Below, in pieces: positions 11,374 to 25,253 of a stretch of DNA of 54,071 nt (positions within the stretch are counted from its first letter, which is position 1; the number at the start of each line of letters is the position of its first letter). The stretch lies in the NCBI RefSeq assembly GCF_000150275.1, contig NW_002060953.1, forward strand, positions 612,934 through 667,004, given 5' to 3'. The notes beneath the pieces were generated by a model, which ran no database searches, was not told the DNA's origin, and was given only the letters and a program-made list of their open reading frames with translations. This DNA comes from Trichoplax adhaerens (lineage: Eukaryota > Placozoa > Uniplacotomia > Trichoplacea > Trichoplacidae). A program made the position numbers and the translations under genes.

Positions 11374-14300
11374 TTATAAGGGACTATTCCAATTTTAATT
11401 TATAAAAAAAAATTCCCATCAGCAATGGTGCTTACCATAATCCATTGGCAGTGAATCATTGGTAGAGCCGTTCCTTTCTAGTAGGTTGGCTACTTATATT
11501 GTATTGACATGCTACCATAACTATTTAGTCAGGATTGCTCAATATAGCACAGTAATTATGATCAATAGCAATAGTTAAATGATAGTTATAGTATAAAGTG
11601 AACAAGTGATTGCGATAGATTTCACAACAATGCATTGACTGCAAAGCTGCAAGCAATTATATTCAACCTAATAACATATACATTCGCTATATATAGTATA
11701 TGTAAATCCATCATCATTCTACGTTTTACCATTATTTATAATAAATTTAAAAATGGAATTGTCATCTAAAATATATACATTTAGATAGAAAGCAAGTAAT
11801 CAAATCTATCTCTATTATCATGGATTTGGAATGATTTTTATTATGGTGATGTTCATCGGTGAAGTGGGACAAATATTTTAAATCAATCTGCCGATGGGAT
11901 ACTTTTGTGTAACTACTCTAAGCTCTGCAAAGCCGTCTCAACTCCAGTAATCCTTCATCTACCATAGTAAAATTAAAATTTTATATGAATGGTTGTACTC
12001 CAAGATTGCCAAGACTGCTGTTAGTGTTCAACGACTTGAATACACTAAGTTGCAAATAAAAAAATGGAATGTATGGCCTAGTGAAATGATTCCCAATATT
12101 GAGGGAATTTTCATCCATATAGTTGCCAATTTATTTTTTTTTGTATCATCCGCTACAGGCATAGATTGGATCGATATTCTCTAATTTGTAAAATCTTTTT
12201 CATCAATTTATTTTATCATCTTCAATACCTACTTAATCTTTAATTTTGAATATCACCTCAATTAAATTGTATAGTTATCTATAATCACTATCCATCTATC
12301 GCTATAAGCCCATTTTTTTTTTGTTGTTGTTCATATACTGAGATTATAGATCATTTTATTTCAAAATGAATCATGATATAATTATTAATCATGGTGTAGC
12401 TAATAATAAAATGTCAGAGCCAACATTTTTGTGTCATCATTACTCATCAATGTGATAGATAATCTTTCAGGGGTAATTTGAAAAAATTTCTGAATGTTAT
12501 GATTGATTCATATTAACTCATAAAATGAATGCGATGTAATTTCCTGGGTTTGTTAAACTCTTTTGTCATTTACATACTTGTATTCATAATTACTTACAAT
12601 AAGCTGCAAGAACGTTTAAATTGCCCATTACTATTACATGATTCTGTTTAAGGTTTTGACTGAGTGATATTTTACAGCATTATCCGATCTATAAGATCCA
12701 TTTCTAGCTGATGGCTGCTACAAATATGCATAGTGTCTAAAAGTATCAAACTATCAATTGATGCTTTATCAACTTTTGTTTTTTGCCAGATGTTAAGTCA
12801 TACGATTTCTGTTCGCTCCTTTTTTCGATACAATAATGCGCATTTTAAATTATTGCTTTTAACTTGCTAGTAATGCTAATTTTTATATCCTAATTGGATA
12901 TAGATTTTATTTATATATCTATACAATGTAGATACAAATTGTATTTATAGAGTTTTCTATTTGGCCAATCCATGCGAAGATAACATTTAAAAACTATTTG
13001 GCGCTTTTGGTTGTTACCTTTAATCAATTTCCGTTCTGAATGCTCATTAACTGGTACTTAATAAGATTTTGCTGTTTTATGGTTGATTCCTTCTATTACT
13101 CTTCTATTATCTAAGAGAAATATACAATCTATAAACTATTATACAATAATTTCAATCATTCACTATCATATAATCGTGTCGGTTGTCAGATAGAGTCGTA
13201 ACTGCACTATGAATTGGCCTTTAATCCAAACGATATTTATCATAAGATCCATTTTTTTTGGTTCGAATTGAATGTTCATCACTGTAATGGTTAATAATTA
13301 AATCGCTAATTGCAAGAGGGAGAATAAAACTTTTAACTACTTGCTATAATAATTTTATAATCTTGTAATCTATGCGTGATATTTTAACTAGATAGCAAAA
13401 TATTGCCTTAATATGCCTTCAAATGGTTTGTACAGTTGTATGATTTACGGAACAGTTAGAGGTGAGATCAACGTAAAAAAGAGCTCCATTCTTTCTATTT
13501 ACTAACTCTACAAGGTGATGCTAATTTATAGTATATATTAAGTTACCGAACTAGATTGGCCGCAAAAGTGAGAAAAATTAATTGTTCTTTAGCGTTAAAT
13601 ATGTGAAACAAGATTAAATCTGAAATTTGATACATAGAGTAACTTCCAATGTTCTCAGAAAACTTTAAAGCCTTGAAAATGCGTGTAATAGAGTTTAAGC
13701 TTGCATATAATAGTTACTATTTAGGATACTGAGATGAGATCTTTGTTATATCTCAGAACAGTTGTTTATATTAAGCAGTTAAGTTAATATTATGCTATCA
13801 ATGGAATGGTCGTATTAACTACTAATAATTCATTTAGAAGTTTATTGGTCGATTTAAAATATGAAGATGATGAAAATCTGTACTTCACGTTCAGAAACTA
13901 GATAAAAGATTAAAATAGCTGTGGTATACACGTACAATAAGTATAAAAACTCAAAAATGAGAATATATATTAATTACGGTTATACAGATAATATTTTAAA
14001 TTTAATACATAAATATCGATATAAAAGCTGTTACAACACTTTTAAGTATTGTAGTAGCTTAAATGCGACCTAAATTTTGTAGAAACTAGTACTGATGATA
14101 AACATTATTCGAAATATTGAAATAAATTCTATAACTTTCACTTACATTACCGTACCTCTGCAGCTGCTGAATTCTATAAAATTATTTTATCTATCGCTTA
14201 ATGAAGAATTTCATTATTTTTCGATTTACTTGTCCATTCAGCTCGATACACGTATATTACTTCGTTCATTTTCACTAACTATTTATTTGAGTAAGAAAAT

Positions 14301-14890
14301 GAATAATTTGCTATAATAAGGGTTAAAAATTGAAAATGGCTGGACAGATTACAACCTGTGTAGAATGTGAAAATTACTGTACCCATACAAATAAAATGTT
14401 ACTGTAAGTTTTGCACAAAATGGTGCAATACTATCATATTTTACAGGATATAGATATATACACACTCGAGATATTTATAGCTACTTTTAGCTAATTTTAC
14501 AAGAATTATTATTAAAGGTAAATCATAATCACCTACATTTCTAGCTATAATTATTGCTATAAGTATATATTACTAATCGTTTCTAATATCGATAGTAACA
14601 TTACTATTGCAGTTTAATAGCAGACAATCCTATAGATGGTGGACTAGGTATTCGTAATTTGTTGATCCTTTCTACAACGATGGAATTAGATCTTTCCGAA
14701 TGGTTATTGGATTTCATTTTGTATTACTTTCCTTACTGACTAGTTAATCCCAAGGATTCTTGCTTATTTTTGGATGCCGTTCTAAAAATAACATCATTAT
14801 AAGTCTTGTATATTCGATATTAACTACTGTCACTATCAGTTATGTATATCCAATGTAATATTAATAATCTAAAGTAATTGTAACATTTTG
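11374..14890. other. AT-rich intergenic spacer between tail-to-tail genes
   Basis: This separates the ends of the catenin (+) and kinesin (-) genes. Open frames at 11993-12184 and 14095-14316 are of amino acids expected from AT-rich noise and have no splice context. I saw no tRNA-like or repeat structure. Confidence 0.4.
11740..11745 (+). terminator. Candidate polyadenylation signal AATAAA
   Basis: This is the first canonical AATAAA I see after the catenin stop at 11371-11373, about 370 bases downstream. The distance is plausible for a 3' UTR, but the surroundings are very AT-rich. Confidence 0.3.
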
Positions 14891-14896
14891 TTTATT
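14891..14896 (-). terminator. Candidate polyadenylation signal of the kinesin gene
   Basis: The plus strand reads tttatt, that is AATAAA on the minus strand, about 165 bases beyond the kinesin stop codon at 15060-15062. Confidence 0.35.
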
Positions 14897-15059
14897 GTAA
14901 ATGCTTTGAGAATTCAATTAGTTTACGCAAAGATGCGTTATAATCGTTACCATTTTTTGTGCTCGATGATTTTCGTCGTTGATTTGCTTCATCATCACTG
15001 TCAAGAACATGATAACATTAGACAATGCGTGAAAATATAGCAATTGGATAAAATTTAGG

Positions 15060-18000
15060 TTATTCTTTACATCTTACAAACCTTATCTGCCTTAAATCTT
15101 TACGATTAATTCGTACTGGGGCTAGTTTAGGCCCACTCCGGCTTGTTACATCTTCGGTACTTGTGCTACTTTCCGGTCTTGCTGATCGGGGAGGCTTTGC
15201 AGACTTGGATCGTAAATCAGATAAATCTCCGCTTAAGCTATAAGTTCCACCCAGCTTCTCTCTTGACGTCGATGATGAAGGCTCTGCTGATATCGTTTTT
15301 TCTGCCTTTTGATCTTGCTGTGCATTAAGTGTATCACGAACTTTCTTCTTCATTTCTCGGCTTAAGCGTTTGTAATAAAATAAATCTTTCTCAAGCTCTT
15401 TAATTCGTTGGGTAAGTACTCTAAAGGGTAATTTAAATATGATTTAGTATTTAGTCACGTCAAGTTTCGAGTATTATCATTATCTTATTGATCAAAGATG
15501 AATAAATGCAAGTATTGGCTTACTCAGTATCCGAAGGAGCAGACGGTTCAGAAGTAGATTTAGATTCTTCTTCTTGATATTTCGATAGTTGTTTCATGAG
15601 ATGCTGCATTTTTTTTTCGTATTCCTGATCAAAAGGTAGATCATCGATATTACTTATGATTGAATTTACTGCAAAATTCAACAATAGTGTACACATTATT
15701 ACTAACTTTCTGTTGATACATTAATTTTCTGTCATTTTCATGCTTGGACAACTGTAAGGATAACTCTAATTGTGCAATCGATTTACCTTGTTCATCAATT
15801 TGTAGCTATAAATGAAAAGTAAGAGTATATTGAAAATAAGAGTATCATTTATCACTGGTTAACATAAGTTCCTGTTAACTTTAAGACTACCGTACTATAT
15901 GGCAACTGAATGCCAATTTCTTCCTGGAAAGTGAATTATATTATAATTTAATGAAACAGCTCATATCCTACTTTTAGTTGGTCAATACACTTTTCTTTCC
16001 TTTTTTCATCTTCTCTGAGATCGACAACCTGACAAGATCGATTCCTGGTTAAGCTACTATCTCCTTGATAAAGTTGCTAGCGTAAAGGAGAAAAATTTGT
16101 TTGGAAATTTTTCGCCTACCTTATCGATATATTTTTGCAGTAATTCTTTGGATTCAATTTCAGAGATATGGTCTAATCTCTTTCTTATGGAATGACCAGA
16201 CTAAAATTATAAGATACAAAAGATAAAAGTGCAATGGATAAATATCATGAAATACTGTTTGAACGTATTCAAATTCATTAAATAATTACAATTATTAATA
16301 TATATCTATTGGCCGTCGCTCCTACTAGATATTGAATAATTCATTCCATATTGTATTTTTAATAAATTCTAACTTTTCCTAATTCTTCATCTTCTTGATT
16401 GAGAAGTAGTCTCTTCTTTTTCTTGATAGCTTCATTCTTAAACTCGATAGCAGCATTGAGAGCTTCGATGGCTTCATCCATTTCTAACAGTCTGCGAATA
16501 ATCAAATACAGCATTAGCCTAGATAGACATTACCGATATTCAATGATTCCTTTATGACTGACTGCCTAACTTACTTATGTTCCTCTTCTGGTGAATTAAT
16601 ACAATTGACTCTTAGATTTTCATCCAATTCATTTCGATTCTTTAATAGTTTCTCCCTATTGTAAAGGAAGTTTAAATTTTAGTGTTTTTCTTGTACTATC
16701 ATTATTAACTTGCATTTATTGGCAATGTAAATATTCATAAACTTAAAGATAAATTTTAGTTAGGATTACTTTTCGTTGTAAAGCTTGGATATGTCGTTTT
16801 GAAGTTGTTGGCTTTTTTGAACTAAAAGTAGACAGAAAATAGCTCATTGATAAGTTAAAATTCAAGTGTTTAAGCAGCTAACAACTTATAACTAACCACT
16901 CATTCGGCTACTTTTATCGTCAATATCTTTATCAATGGTGTCAATTTGAGTAGATATTCTTAAAATGTCCTGCGTAATTGGTATTTTGGATAGAGAAGGA
17001 TACAATAGTTAAGTGATTTGAGTACATAATCTTGAAATATTCTGTATATTTCGTATATTTAGATAGTTGATAAGTTTAGGCAGGAAATACTACAACTGAT
17101 AGATTGTTTTCGTAATTCTCGTAGTTCCAATCGACAGACATCGGGATGATTTCTAACAAACCTTCGAAATAGCTTGACTACTTCGTAGCTTTATTAGTTC
17201 TAGGTTGCTTCTTTCCGATAATAAACTTTCCTTATTGGATACAATTTCTTCCCTACGGCGAATTTCCTGTCAAACGTAATAGGAAGTATAAAAAATCGTT
17301 AATAATTCATGTTCTATGCAAGAGTAGTAGGATAGATAAGCTTACCTCTTCATAATCTTCCATATCTCTTCTTCTCTGGATTATCTTTTCTACTTCACTA
17401 TCTAGCCAAGCCTTTTTCTTATTTAGTTCTTCCCTTTCCATACTCGTATTTAATTTCGGTTTAGCTTGTTCTTCCTCATATTGCTGTTGTAATTCCTTCA
17501 ACTTGTCCTGTTGTTGTCGCAAAGTTTCCTAGTACAGGAGATAAATTATAAGTCAAGGCGTACTTAAAAAAAGATTAACATTTCTTTTTTTACAAAATTT
17601 GGATCTTGTCTTACTTCTAGACGAGCTTTTATTTCTGCTTCTTCTTTTAACTTAGCTTTAGAAATGTCTATTTGGGCATGCATTCGCTTAGTTTCTTCAG
17701 CATAATTATCAATTCTAGGATGGAAATCAAGTACTCCATTTATTGTCATTTTCATCGGCAAGCTATGCAATTAGATCAATCTGTTTTTTACCTCTCTAAG
17801 GTTTCGTGATGAATTGTATTCATATGTTCATATTCCTTGAAAAGCAGAAGGGTAAAAAATATGTTTTGTTATTAGATATGGCTAAATCATTCTTTTGCAA
17901 TTATACTAGCATATTCTAAATTTTCAACATTATACATACAGCTTGTAGCTTTTCCAGAGCCCTTTGACGTTCTTCGGCGATTTTCATCGTGGTCTGATAT

Positions 18001-21000
18001 TCTCTAAAAGAAATAAACCAAGTAATGCTTATATAGTATATAGATATCCTTTTAAAATATTTACTATAAAGCTTAATGAAAGCTTCTGCATTGATTACTT
18101 TTCTAATTTCTTCTTCTCATTGGTATCCTGCTCTTCTTGTTGATCGTAACCATCTATTGCAGCTTTGGCAGATGTTAATTCATTCTGATATTTCTGATTA
18201 TCCTAGATTCAAGCACAGAGTTTTAAAATATTTGAAGCAACTTAAAGTTAATCGTGAATGCTAAAAGAAGGTAAGTAACAGTAATATGGAAAGCATTGCA
18301 CGATAATATACCCACCGATTTCATTGTATTTATACGATTGACAGTGGTCTTATTTAAGCTCTTCATTTCGTTACGGCTAGCCTTTAGCTCGTGGATAAGA
18401 TCTTCTTTAATTCTAAGTATAAACGTGAAGAATGTATTTGATTTGATTAGGCTTTAAGCACTATACTTCTATCATGGAAAATAATTGTTATTTTAAAATA
18501 CGTCGATACCTTATACTGGTAGAGAGAGACCGAATTTGATGTTGATAATCCGTTAAACGAGCCTGTGATTCTTTAAGATTAATTTTTACTGAATCTGTAT
18601 TGAATTGTAATTGATTAACGCTTTTTCGAAGGGTCTTTTCTAGCGAATCTTCGACGATGTATTCATCATCTATAAAATAAAGCCATGATCGAATATTATA
18701 CATTTCTCACATATGAAGTTGGTGCAATGATGAAATAATCGTCTAAAAACGAGTCCGGTACTAATTTGATCGCTAATATTACGATGAAATAGGCTAGGTT
18801 AGGTTAACAAGGTAATAAAATTTTGATATTTCATGAAAAATAATATACAATATTCTATAAGTACAAACTCTTCTCAATTTATGCTGAATTTTAGTATAAT
18901 ATTGCATAAAGTTTCAGTCTTGGAATCATTTTAAAACTAATTTCAGTTAGCTCAAACTGCAACAGTTATCCTTGCTTTAAGAGATATCCAATACATGGTT
19001 GCAAAGAAGTATTTAAAATTCGCTAGGTAAATTAGAGTCATTAAAATGTTCTGGCTACCTCGAACTTTTTACATATTCTATGCAATATGAAATAAAAGTC
19101 AAGCAATAAATCGTTCAATCTCTATTGAAATAGAATTAATGGAAAATAGTATGAAATTAGTAGAATATAACCTATGCTTCTATCTTTCTCTGTAATAAAT
19201 GGTGGAGCGGAATTAGAAGGTGGAATATCCACGTTAGCTTTTGATTTTGGTACCATTTCTGATTCTTTTTGAGCTATAATCCTATTATTTTGCATGTAAA
19301 GATGGTTAGCCTTGAATAAAATGAGCTATCGTATATCTATAGATGGATAACATTTTAGCGGATCAATTTACCTATACAGATAGCGATCTTTTTGCTGAAT
19401 TTTTTCAAGTTCTTCATCATCGATATGATTAGGTCTTAAAACCTGCCAAAAGTCGACAAATATCCAAATTATAATCATTTTTTGATGTATGTTGAAAAAA
19501 TTTGCTCATCTACCTCGTCTTCATCCTCAATTCTGGATTCAAGTATCCGACTACGCGCTCGAAATGTTTGTAACATTTTATCGCCTGACAACTATGTGAT
19601 AAAATAAATTAAATTATATTAGTACGCCGATCGACTTTAGACAGACATGAAGGTTATCAATAGCAATAATTCTTCATTCTTTTATCCTAACCACTGCTGG
19701 ACTACTATGCAAATTTCTTGTCGTTGAGCTACCAGAGCGAAATTTTCCCTGTGATATTGAATGAAACTTGTGTTAGATATAATCACGTCGATAACGAGTA
19801 GGAGTCAGTAGAGGATTCGAAACTCCAATTCTAGCTACGGTACAAGCTACGCAGAAACATAGTAGACTTTGGCTAAGATAGAACAAAATCTTGTTTAGAT
19901 TTACCTTTGCGGGTAAAGGTTTAATATCATCATTGCATGGCATCGAGCTTGATCGAAGTTGCTTGGGTAGATGGTGATATTGAACATTTTTATCTTGGTC
20001 ATTTTCCATTATTTCTACATTTGTGAATACCGAAGAATCTTCCGGATTTTCATCAATTAATTTCAATTGTAGTTCTAAAAGACGTTGCTCTAAATTCTCA
20101 TTCTGCCTGTGAGAATGCTCTAGCGCTTCTTTATATTGTTTGTTTTCCGTTTGCTATTCCCAATTTTTCCATATGTTATTACGAAATCAACATCGTTATT
20201 CATTATAGCTCCATATCGTTGCTTAAAAAATTTATTAAAATATTAATGGCATTACCAGTGATTCTAAGCGATTGTTGGCTTGATCGACTTCTTTAATTTT
20301 TTCAGCAAAGATTTCTTCATCGCTTGCTAAATCGGCACGTAACTAGGTAGCGAAAAAATTTATTAAAATTGGACAATTAGTTTTTGAGTTAAATTCATCT
20401 TTGACGGGAAAAATGGTTATAAGATCATCATTGCATATACCTTGATAAGCTCTTCACGTAGTTGTTGAATGATATCATTTTGACTTTCTCTATAAAATAG
20501 AATCAATGCAGTCGATTCAATAAATGATTAGCAAAATTGTATTCATTTCAAGTAGTTTAAGTGTTCTATCTTGATGGAATTTCATTGAATCTTACGCTAG
20601 GTCATATAGATGAACTAGTTGCGAATTATGAGTAGCCAATGTAGTCATACTTTGTAGATAAGTTTTCATAAGAAAAAATGAAATTTTTCTTGAGACTAGT
20701 TGCTTTTTGTGCTTGTAATTTTCCTATGTTACTTAAGCTATTTACTATACTCTCGAAGTAATTTTAGCAATTTTTAGTGCAAACTATCAGAAATAGGCAA
20801 TTAGCAAGTTTGCTACCGGGCAAAGAGGACAAAATTTGTTCATTAATTATTGTTATAATCGTAAAAGATTAGTAAGAGTACACGAGAATAATTGGCTAAC
20901 TGAATTAGCTTCTATTATACTTTTTTGCGGTAGCAATTGAGCAGAAACACCGGTATCGCAGAAATTATACTATTTATACGATAATGTTGATATGAGCTAC

Positions 21001-22236
21001 TATTTATGTAATAGATGATTTAGTAGTGCACCGAGATTCCGAAGTAGCAGTTATAAATTAGGTTACAAGAGATCACTTGATATAAAACTTAATTATACTA
21101 TGTAATTTTGAGTTATGGGTGTGAATATAATAGAACAAATAGGGATTAATAGGTTTAAACGCCATTATTAATACTGACCTTACTGGAAGAAAGCCACTAA
21201 TTCTGACCTTTTCCTCCTTTGGTATTAAAAGTGTTTTGGAATCAGTTAGAAAGTTGTTGATAGGTGAAATTATAACATATAATGATTACAGCTTATTTTG
21301 AAGAAGCGCTAATGGTATTTATGTCACGTTACTATCGTTATGTGCATTGGCATACCCGTTTAATTAGGTCTAACCAGCTGTTCATTTTTGTTTGGGATAA
21401 CATATCGGAAGATGGTTCATTCTAGAAAGAGATAAATTCAATAACTAATTTTATTCGTTGAAATCAATATGGCGGTTTCATTTGGATAAATAGCATAAAT
21501 TGCGGTAAATGAGCATTATGGCCAGGTCGATAATTTAATTTCTATTCGAAATCTGATCAAGATTACTTAGCCAATGCGATAGTTTACGGCTTACTCAGAT
21601 ATGATATGTGAGATTGTAAAATATGGTATATGTTAATTTTAAATGATTACTTCTTTACAATTAGTTTCTTAATCGTCATGAATGAGTATGGAATAACATT
21701 TACATACTTCTTCCAAGTCAGAAAATATATTTTTAGCTTCTTTGATGCACTCATAGTAAAAGATACAATCGTTTCTGTACCTAGAAGAGACATAGAAAGC
21801 TTAAATAAGTCTTAGGATATTAAATCAAGTATCAAACTATAGCGGTTATTAAGTATATCTAGTGATAATCGCGCATAGTAGCGTAATATACGACCATAAA
21901 AATATGGATAACTATAATTATTTCGTCAAAAATGTATCGAAGAAAGTCAAAAGTGTAGGAAAGCACAGTTATTTAGAAAGATTTACTTATCCAGTTGTGT
22001 TTCTAGAGTTTGTATTTTCTTCCCATCTTCTTCCGTCAGTTCCTATTAAAACACCCAGTATAGAATTAGTCTAGATTTCAATATCTGTACAGAAATCATG
22101 GTAAAGGCAGCTAAGATGTCTCATATGATATCGTAGTGGTACGGTAGTCGCGATAGCTATTAATATTACACAAGGCTTGACTTACTTCTGTTTCTCCTTC
22201 AAGGTGTTTTCGCTTTTCTAATTCATCACGTAGTGA
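15060..22236 (-). other. KIF27: Kinesin coiled-coil and tail exons
   Basis: Exons in transcript order: 22186-22236, 21987-22042, 21708-21780, 21356-21421, 20596-20649 (tentative), 20441-20489, 20256-20342, 19905-20153, 19693-19749, 19514-19591, 19372-19442, 19172-19281, 18510-18669, 18316-18412, 18099-18202, 17940-18003, 17792-17835, 17615-17714, 17346-17528, 17162-17266, 16897-16969, 16770-16821, 16575-16655, 16374-16491, 16120-16200, 15972-16028, 15707-15805, 15524-15624 and 15060-15420. Exon 19693-19749 (NLHSSPAV) and exon 19514-19591 ([11 protein letters not shown]) fall where vertebrate KIF27 has VHTSPPM and AGFRTRSQML. The last exon carries a Ser-rich spacer before the conserved C-terminal motif. 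Confidence 0.85.
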
Positions 22237-25200
22237 CTTAGAGGTTAATCAATAAATGAACTAATTATTTTGTAGTCGCTATAATGCCATGGTATTAAGT
22301 TATTTATCAAGAACTTATTTTAAGACGATAATGTTCAAGGATATACCTGTATTTCGGATTGCATTTCAGCTATTTTTAGGGATCGTGGATCGATGTTGAC
22401 AATTGGTTTGTTTTTAATATTGCGAGCCTTGGACATTTTTGAAATAATCTTAGAGATTAACTACATACTTGGCACTCAACTGATTTTATATTTTTACCCT
22501 GTTTGCGTAATTTAGTGCGTTTAAGCTTTCAGCGAAGTTACTTGAGGCCGGACTGAGACAAGTTAGCATTAACGTTCGAGAATTACCACCCAGAGAATCC
22601 TGTAAATAATATTCATATGTTAATAAATAATATGCCAGATATTAATATTATTCAATAAAGAATGTTATTGGTCGAAAAGCTTACTTTCAGCAATCGTGTT
22701 AGTTTAGAATCTCGATAAGGAACATGGGCATACTATAAGTATAGCAGATTATATAATAATTATATCTCCTTAAAGCGATTTGTCGTACAACTTTAAAATT
22801 ATCAAACCTTTTTCTTCGAATCACCTAAAGCACTGATTACATTACCAAGAGCAAGTAATCCAGAATTGATATGAACAGATTCTAGTATTATAATAAGGAA
22901 ACGCATAGGTTATGAGTCAATGACTTAATTTATTTTTTCTCTACTTAATATGGATATCGTAAGTAAAGATGCATACCTTTAAATCGAAGACCTGCAGTAC
23001 CGGCTTTATGGGAACGCTCTGAACCAGCTAAGTCAACGAAATGAAATTTCGAACACATGAAATGCGGTTCGTTTCTGTCTTCTGCTATTAGATAAAAGAT
23101 GAGAAAGATTATAAATTTCTTTATTTATCTGTTCTAAACAGGCTAGTTGATGTTTTGTAGCTAGATAATGGTATATATATATATATATATATGTTAAACT
23201 GTAGAATCAAGCTATTATTAATGCTGTAGATGGAATACCTTGAATATCTCCATCACTTTCATTTTGATGAGATAATAAGATTTTAGATCGATAATTTAAT
23301 TTCCTAACTCCGTTCCATCGTTGTTCTATTTTTAAAAAAATGGCATAAATCAAGAAATATTAAGCCTTAAATTGAATCTTCTGGCTATTTAAAGTTGATA
23401 TATGATGGCTTTATAAGCAGTTCTACCGATAGTAACTGTGAAAATGCTATGAGATCGGCTAGACTGTTCATTCATAGCGGTAGCACCGGTGTGACGGGCT
23501 AGGGAACCGACGTCTAAATAATGTAAAGCTTCTTCAGCTGAGTCAACATTTTCTTCTCTTGCTCCAGTGACAACTGTAAAATAGAGATATTCTCGAGGAT
23601 TAAATTAGATTGTAAAGATTGCTTGAACTATTTAAATATGATTCTTTAAGCAAATAGCTCTTTCCTAGCAACTAAGGTGATGAAGTTATTAATTTAGCTG
23701 TTTGTAGAAATACCTGTATTTCCATGGCTGTCATCACGAATATGCATCTCCTTTCCCACCGAATCGACATCAAGAAGGTCATGCATTTCTTCTCGATAGA
23801 TTTCGATATAGGAGACTTTCATCTCGATATCGATAGAATTTGCCTGATGTTGCACACACGAATAATTTAGAAAAGTAATTTAAATGGAATGGAGCGTAAT
23901 ATAGCTGTATACTTCAGTTGAGTACCTGAATTACTTCGAAGATTCTTTTAATTGCCCTGGAAATAATCCCCGCTTCTTCTTCTGATGTGCCAGCTGTATT
24001 CGCTCCACCAATTGTATAAGTTTTACCAGAACCCTATCATATCGGTATACAGTACCCATTATGTGTATCATTTAACGTTGATACTAAAATTAGTGATTGT
24101 GCATATAATAATTATAAAATGAACTATATATTGTTCAATTTCGTAAAAAAAATAACTCACAGTTTGTCCATATGCAAAAATGGTTACATTATAGCCTTCA
24201 AAGCAGTTTTGTAGCAATGGCTCAACACAGTTTTCAAAGAGCTCAGTCTGGGTAGTGCTTTGTGAAAAGGCATAATCGAATGTAAATGATTTGTTTTTTC
24301 CGATGACCACTTGAGGCTGATTTGGAATAGACCAAATGCATTCATCGTAACCTTGCAATTTTTCCTGTGGCAGTAATGGTCTGACCTGGTAATATTTATA
24401 GGAATAAATATTAGTAAATGTATGGAAATATACAGCAGAACGGCATTTCTTTGTGTTCAAGCTAGCAAAGTTAAAACTAATTATTTACTGATAAGTTAAA
24501 CTTGTAGTGCTTTCTATGCTATTGTATATTTCTGCCAAAACCATACTTGTATACGCTGAGGCAGAAAAAGCTTTTAAAGTATAATTTGAAGGTATTTAGT
24601 AAAGGAAGCGATTTTCATAACAGAACGTGTTCTTGCAGTTATGGTTTCACCACATCATTTGCAATCTTAGTCATATCTCTTAAAAATCGTATGTGGTGAT
24701 GTTTGGCGATTTTTTTATCGTTTAAAAATAAATGCTCGTATTGCAGAATGTGTTCATACAGTTATAATGTCATTATATAACATGCAACCATGGTTATATC
24801 TTTCAAAATCGTATATTACGGTTTTGGCAATTTCTTCTTTTAAAAGTAAATACTCGCACTACGACCAATGCTTGTAGTCTTTATTTTAAAGAGTTATTAT
24901 TACAAGGGTCAAATAGAGGTTTAAGACAATTATCACGATAGTGATAGTTTCAATTAAAGTAATCATGTTAAACTGTTTACGAAATGTTGTTATTAAAATG
25001 GATAGGTTATATCACGTTCTATGGCAAGGATGTGAAAGACAATTGTTGCCAGTAGTTTATTGCGATATTCTGCGGCAATTAGAAGATATTACTATTGCAG
25101 TAATGGTTAGATATTTGAATGAATTTACTTTGCGATTAGATGAGTCATTTTGAACAGGTGCAAGATTATCATAATCATATAAATGATATTATTCTACCGT

Positions 25201-25253
25201 ATATTTTGAATACTTACTCTGACAGCTACTCGAACCGGGACTTCTGTCGACAT
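15060..25253 (-). CDS. KIF27: KIF27/KIF7-like kinesin-4 family motor
   Basis: About 40 exons on the minus strand, from ATG at 25251-25253 to TAA at 15060-15062, give at least 1,340 residues. Human KIF27 and KIF7 are of similar size. The N-terminal motor has the P-loop AYGQTGSGKT (about residues 83-92, split by an intron), switch I NEQSSRSH (about 200) and switch [10 protein letters not shown] (about 260). The neck ARNIKNKP follows. Long coiled coils come next, with KIF27-specific stretches such as [18 protein letters not shown] and [11 protein letters not shown], and the end carries [14 protein letters not shown], close to vertebrate KIF27/KIF7. KIF27 works in motile cilia, and KIF7/Cos2 caps ciliary microtubules and scaffolds Hedgehog signalling. 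Which role applies here is not visible. Splice phases agree at every junction I traced except one gap (20650-21355). Confidence 0.93.
22347..25253 (-). other. KIF27: Kinesin motor-domain and neck exons
   Basis: Exons on the plus-strand scale, in transcript order: 25218-25253, 24161-24385, 23926-24033, 23714-23843, 23427-23573, 23239-23325, 22977-23081, 22808-22881, 22685-22732, 22498-22599 and 22347-22427. All have GT-AG ends and successive phases match. The first exon codes for only 12 residues ([12 protein letters not shown]). The P-loop is split exactly between GQT and GSGKT. Their combined length gives a motor of about 354 residues followed by the neck. Confidence 0.9.
23172..23192. repeat. 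TA dinucleotide microsatellite
   Basis: A run of about ten TA repeats lies in the kinesin intron between exons 23239-23325 and 22977-23081. It is intronic and probably length-variable. Confidence 0.9.

Noticed and set aside
13255-13275. tRNA B-box-like ggttcgaatt
   Set aside because: No matching A box or cloverleaf pairing around it.
15880-15923. Possible extra kinesin exon
   Set aside because: It has GT-AG ends but would finish in phase 2 and break the frame of the next exon. Skipping it joins 15972-16028 to 15707-15805 in phase.
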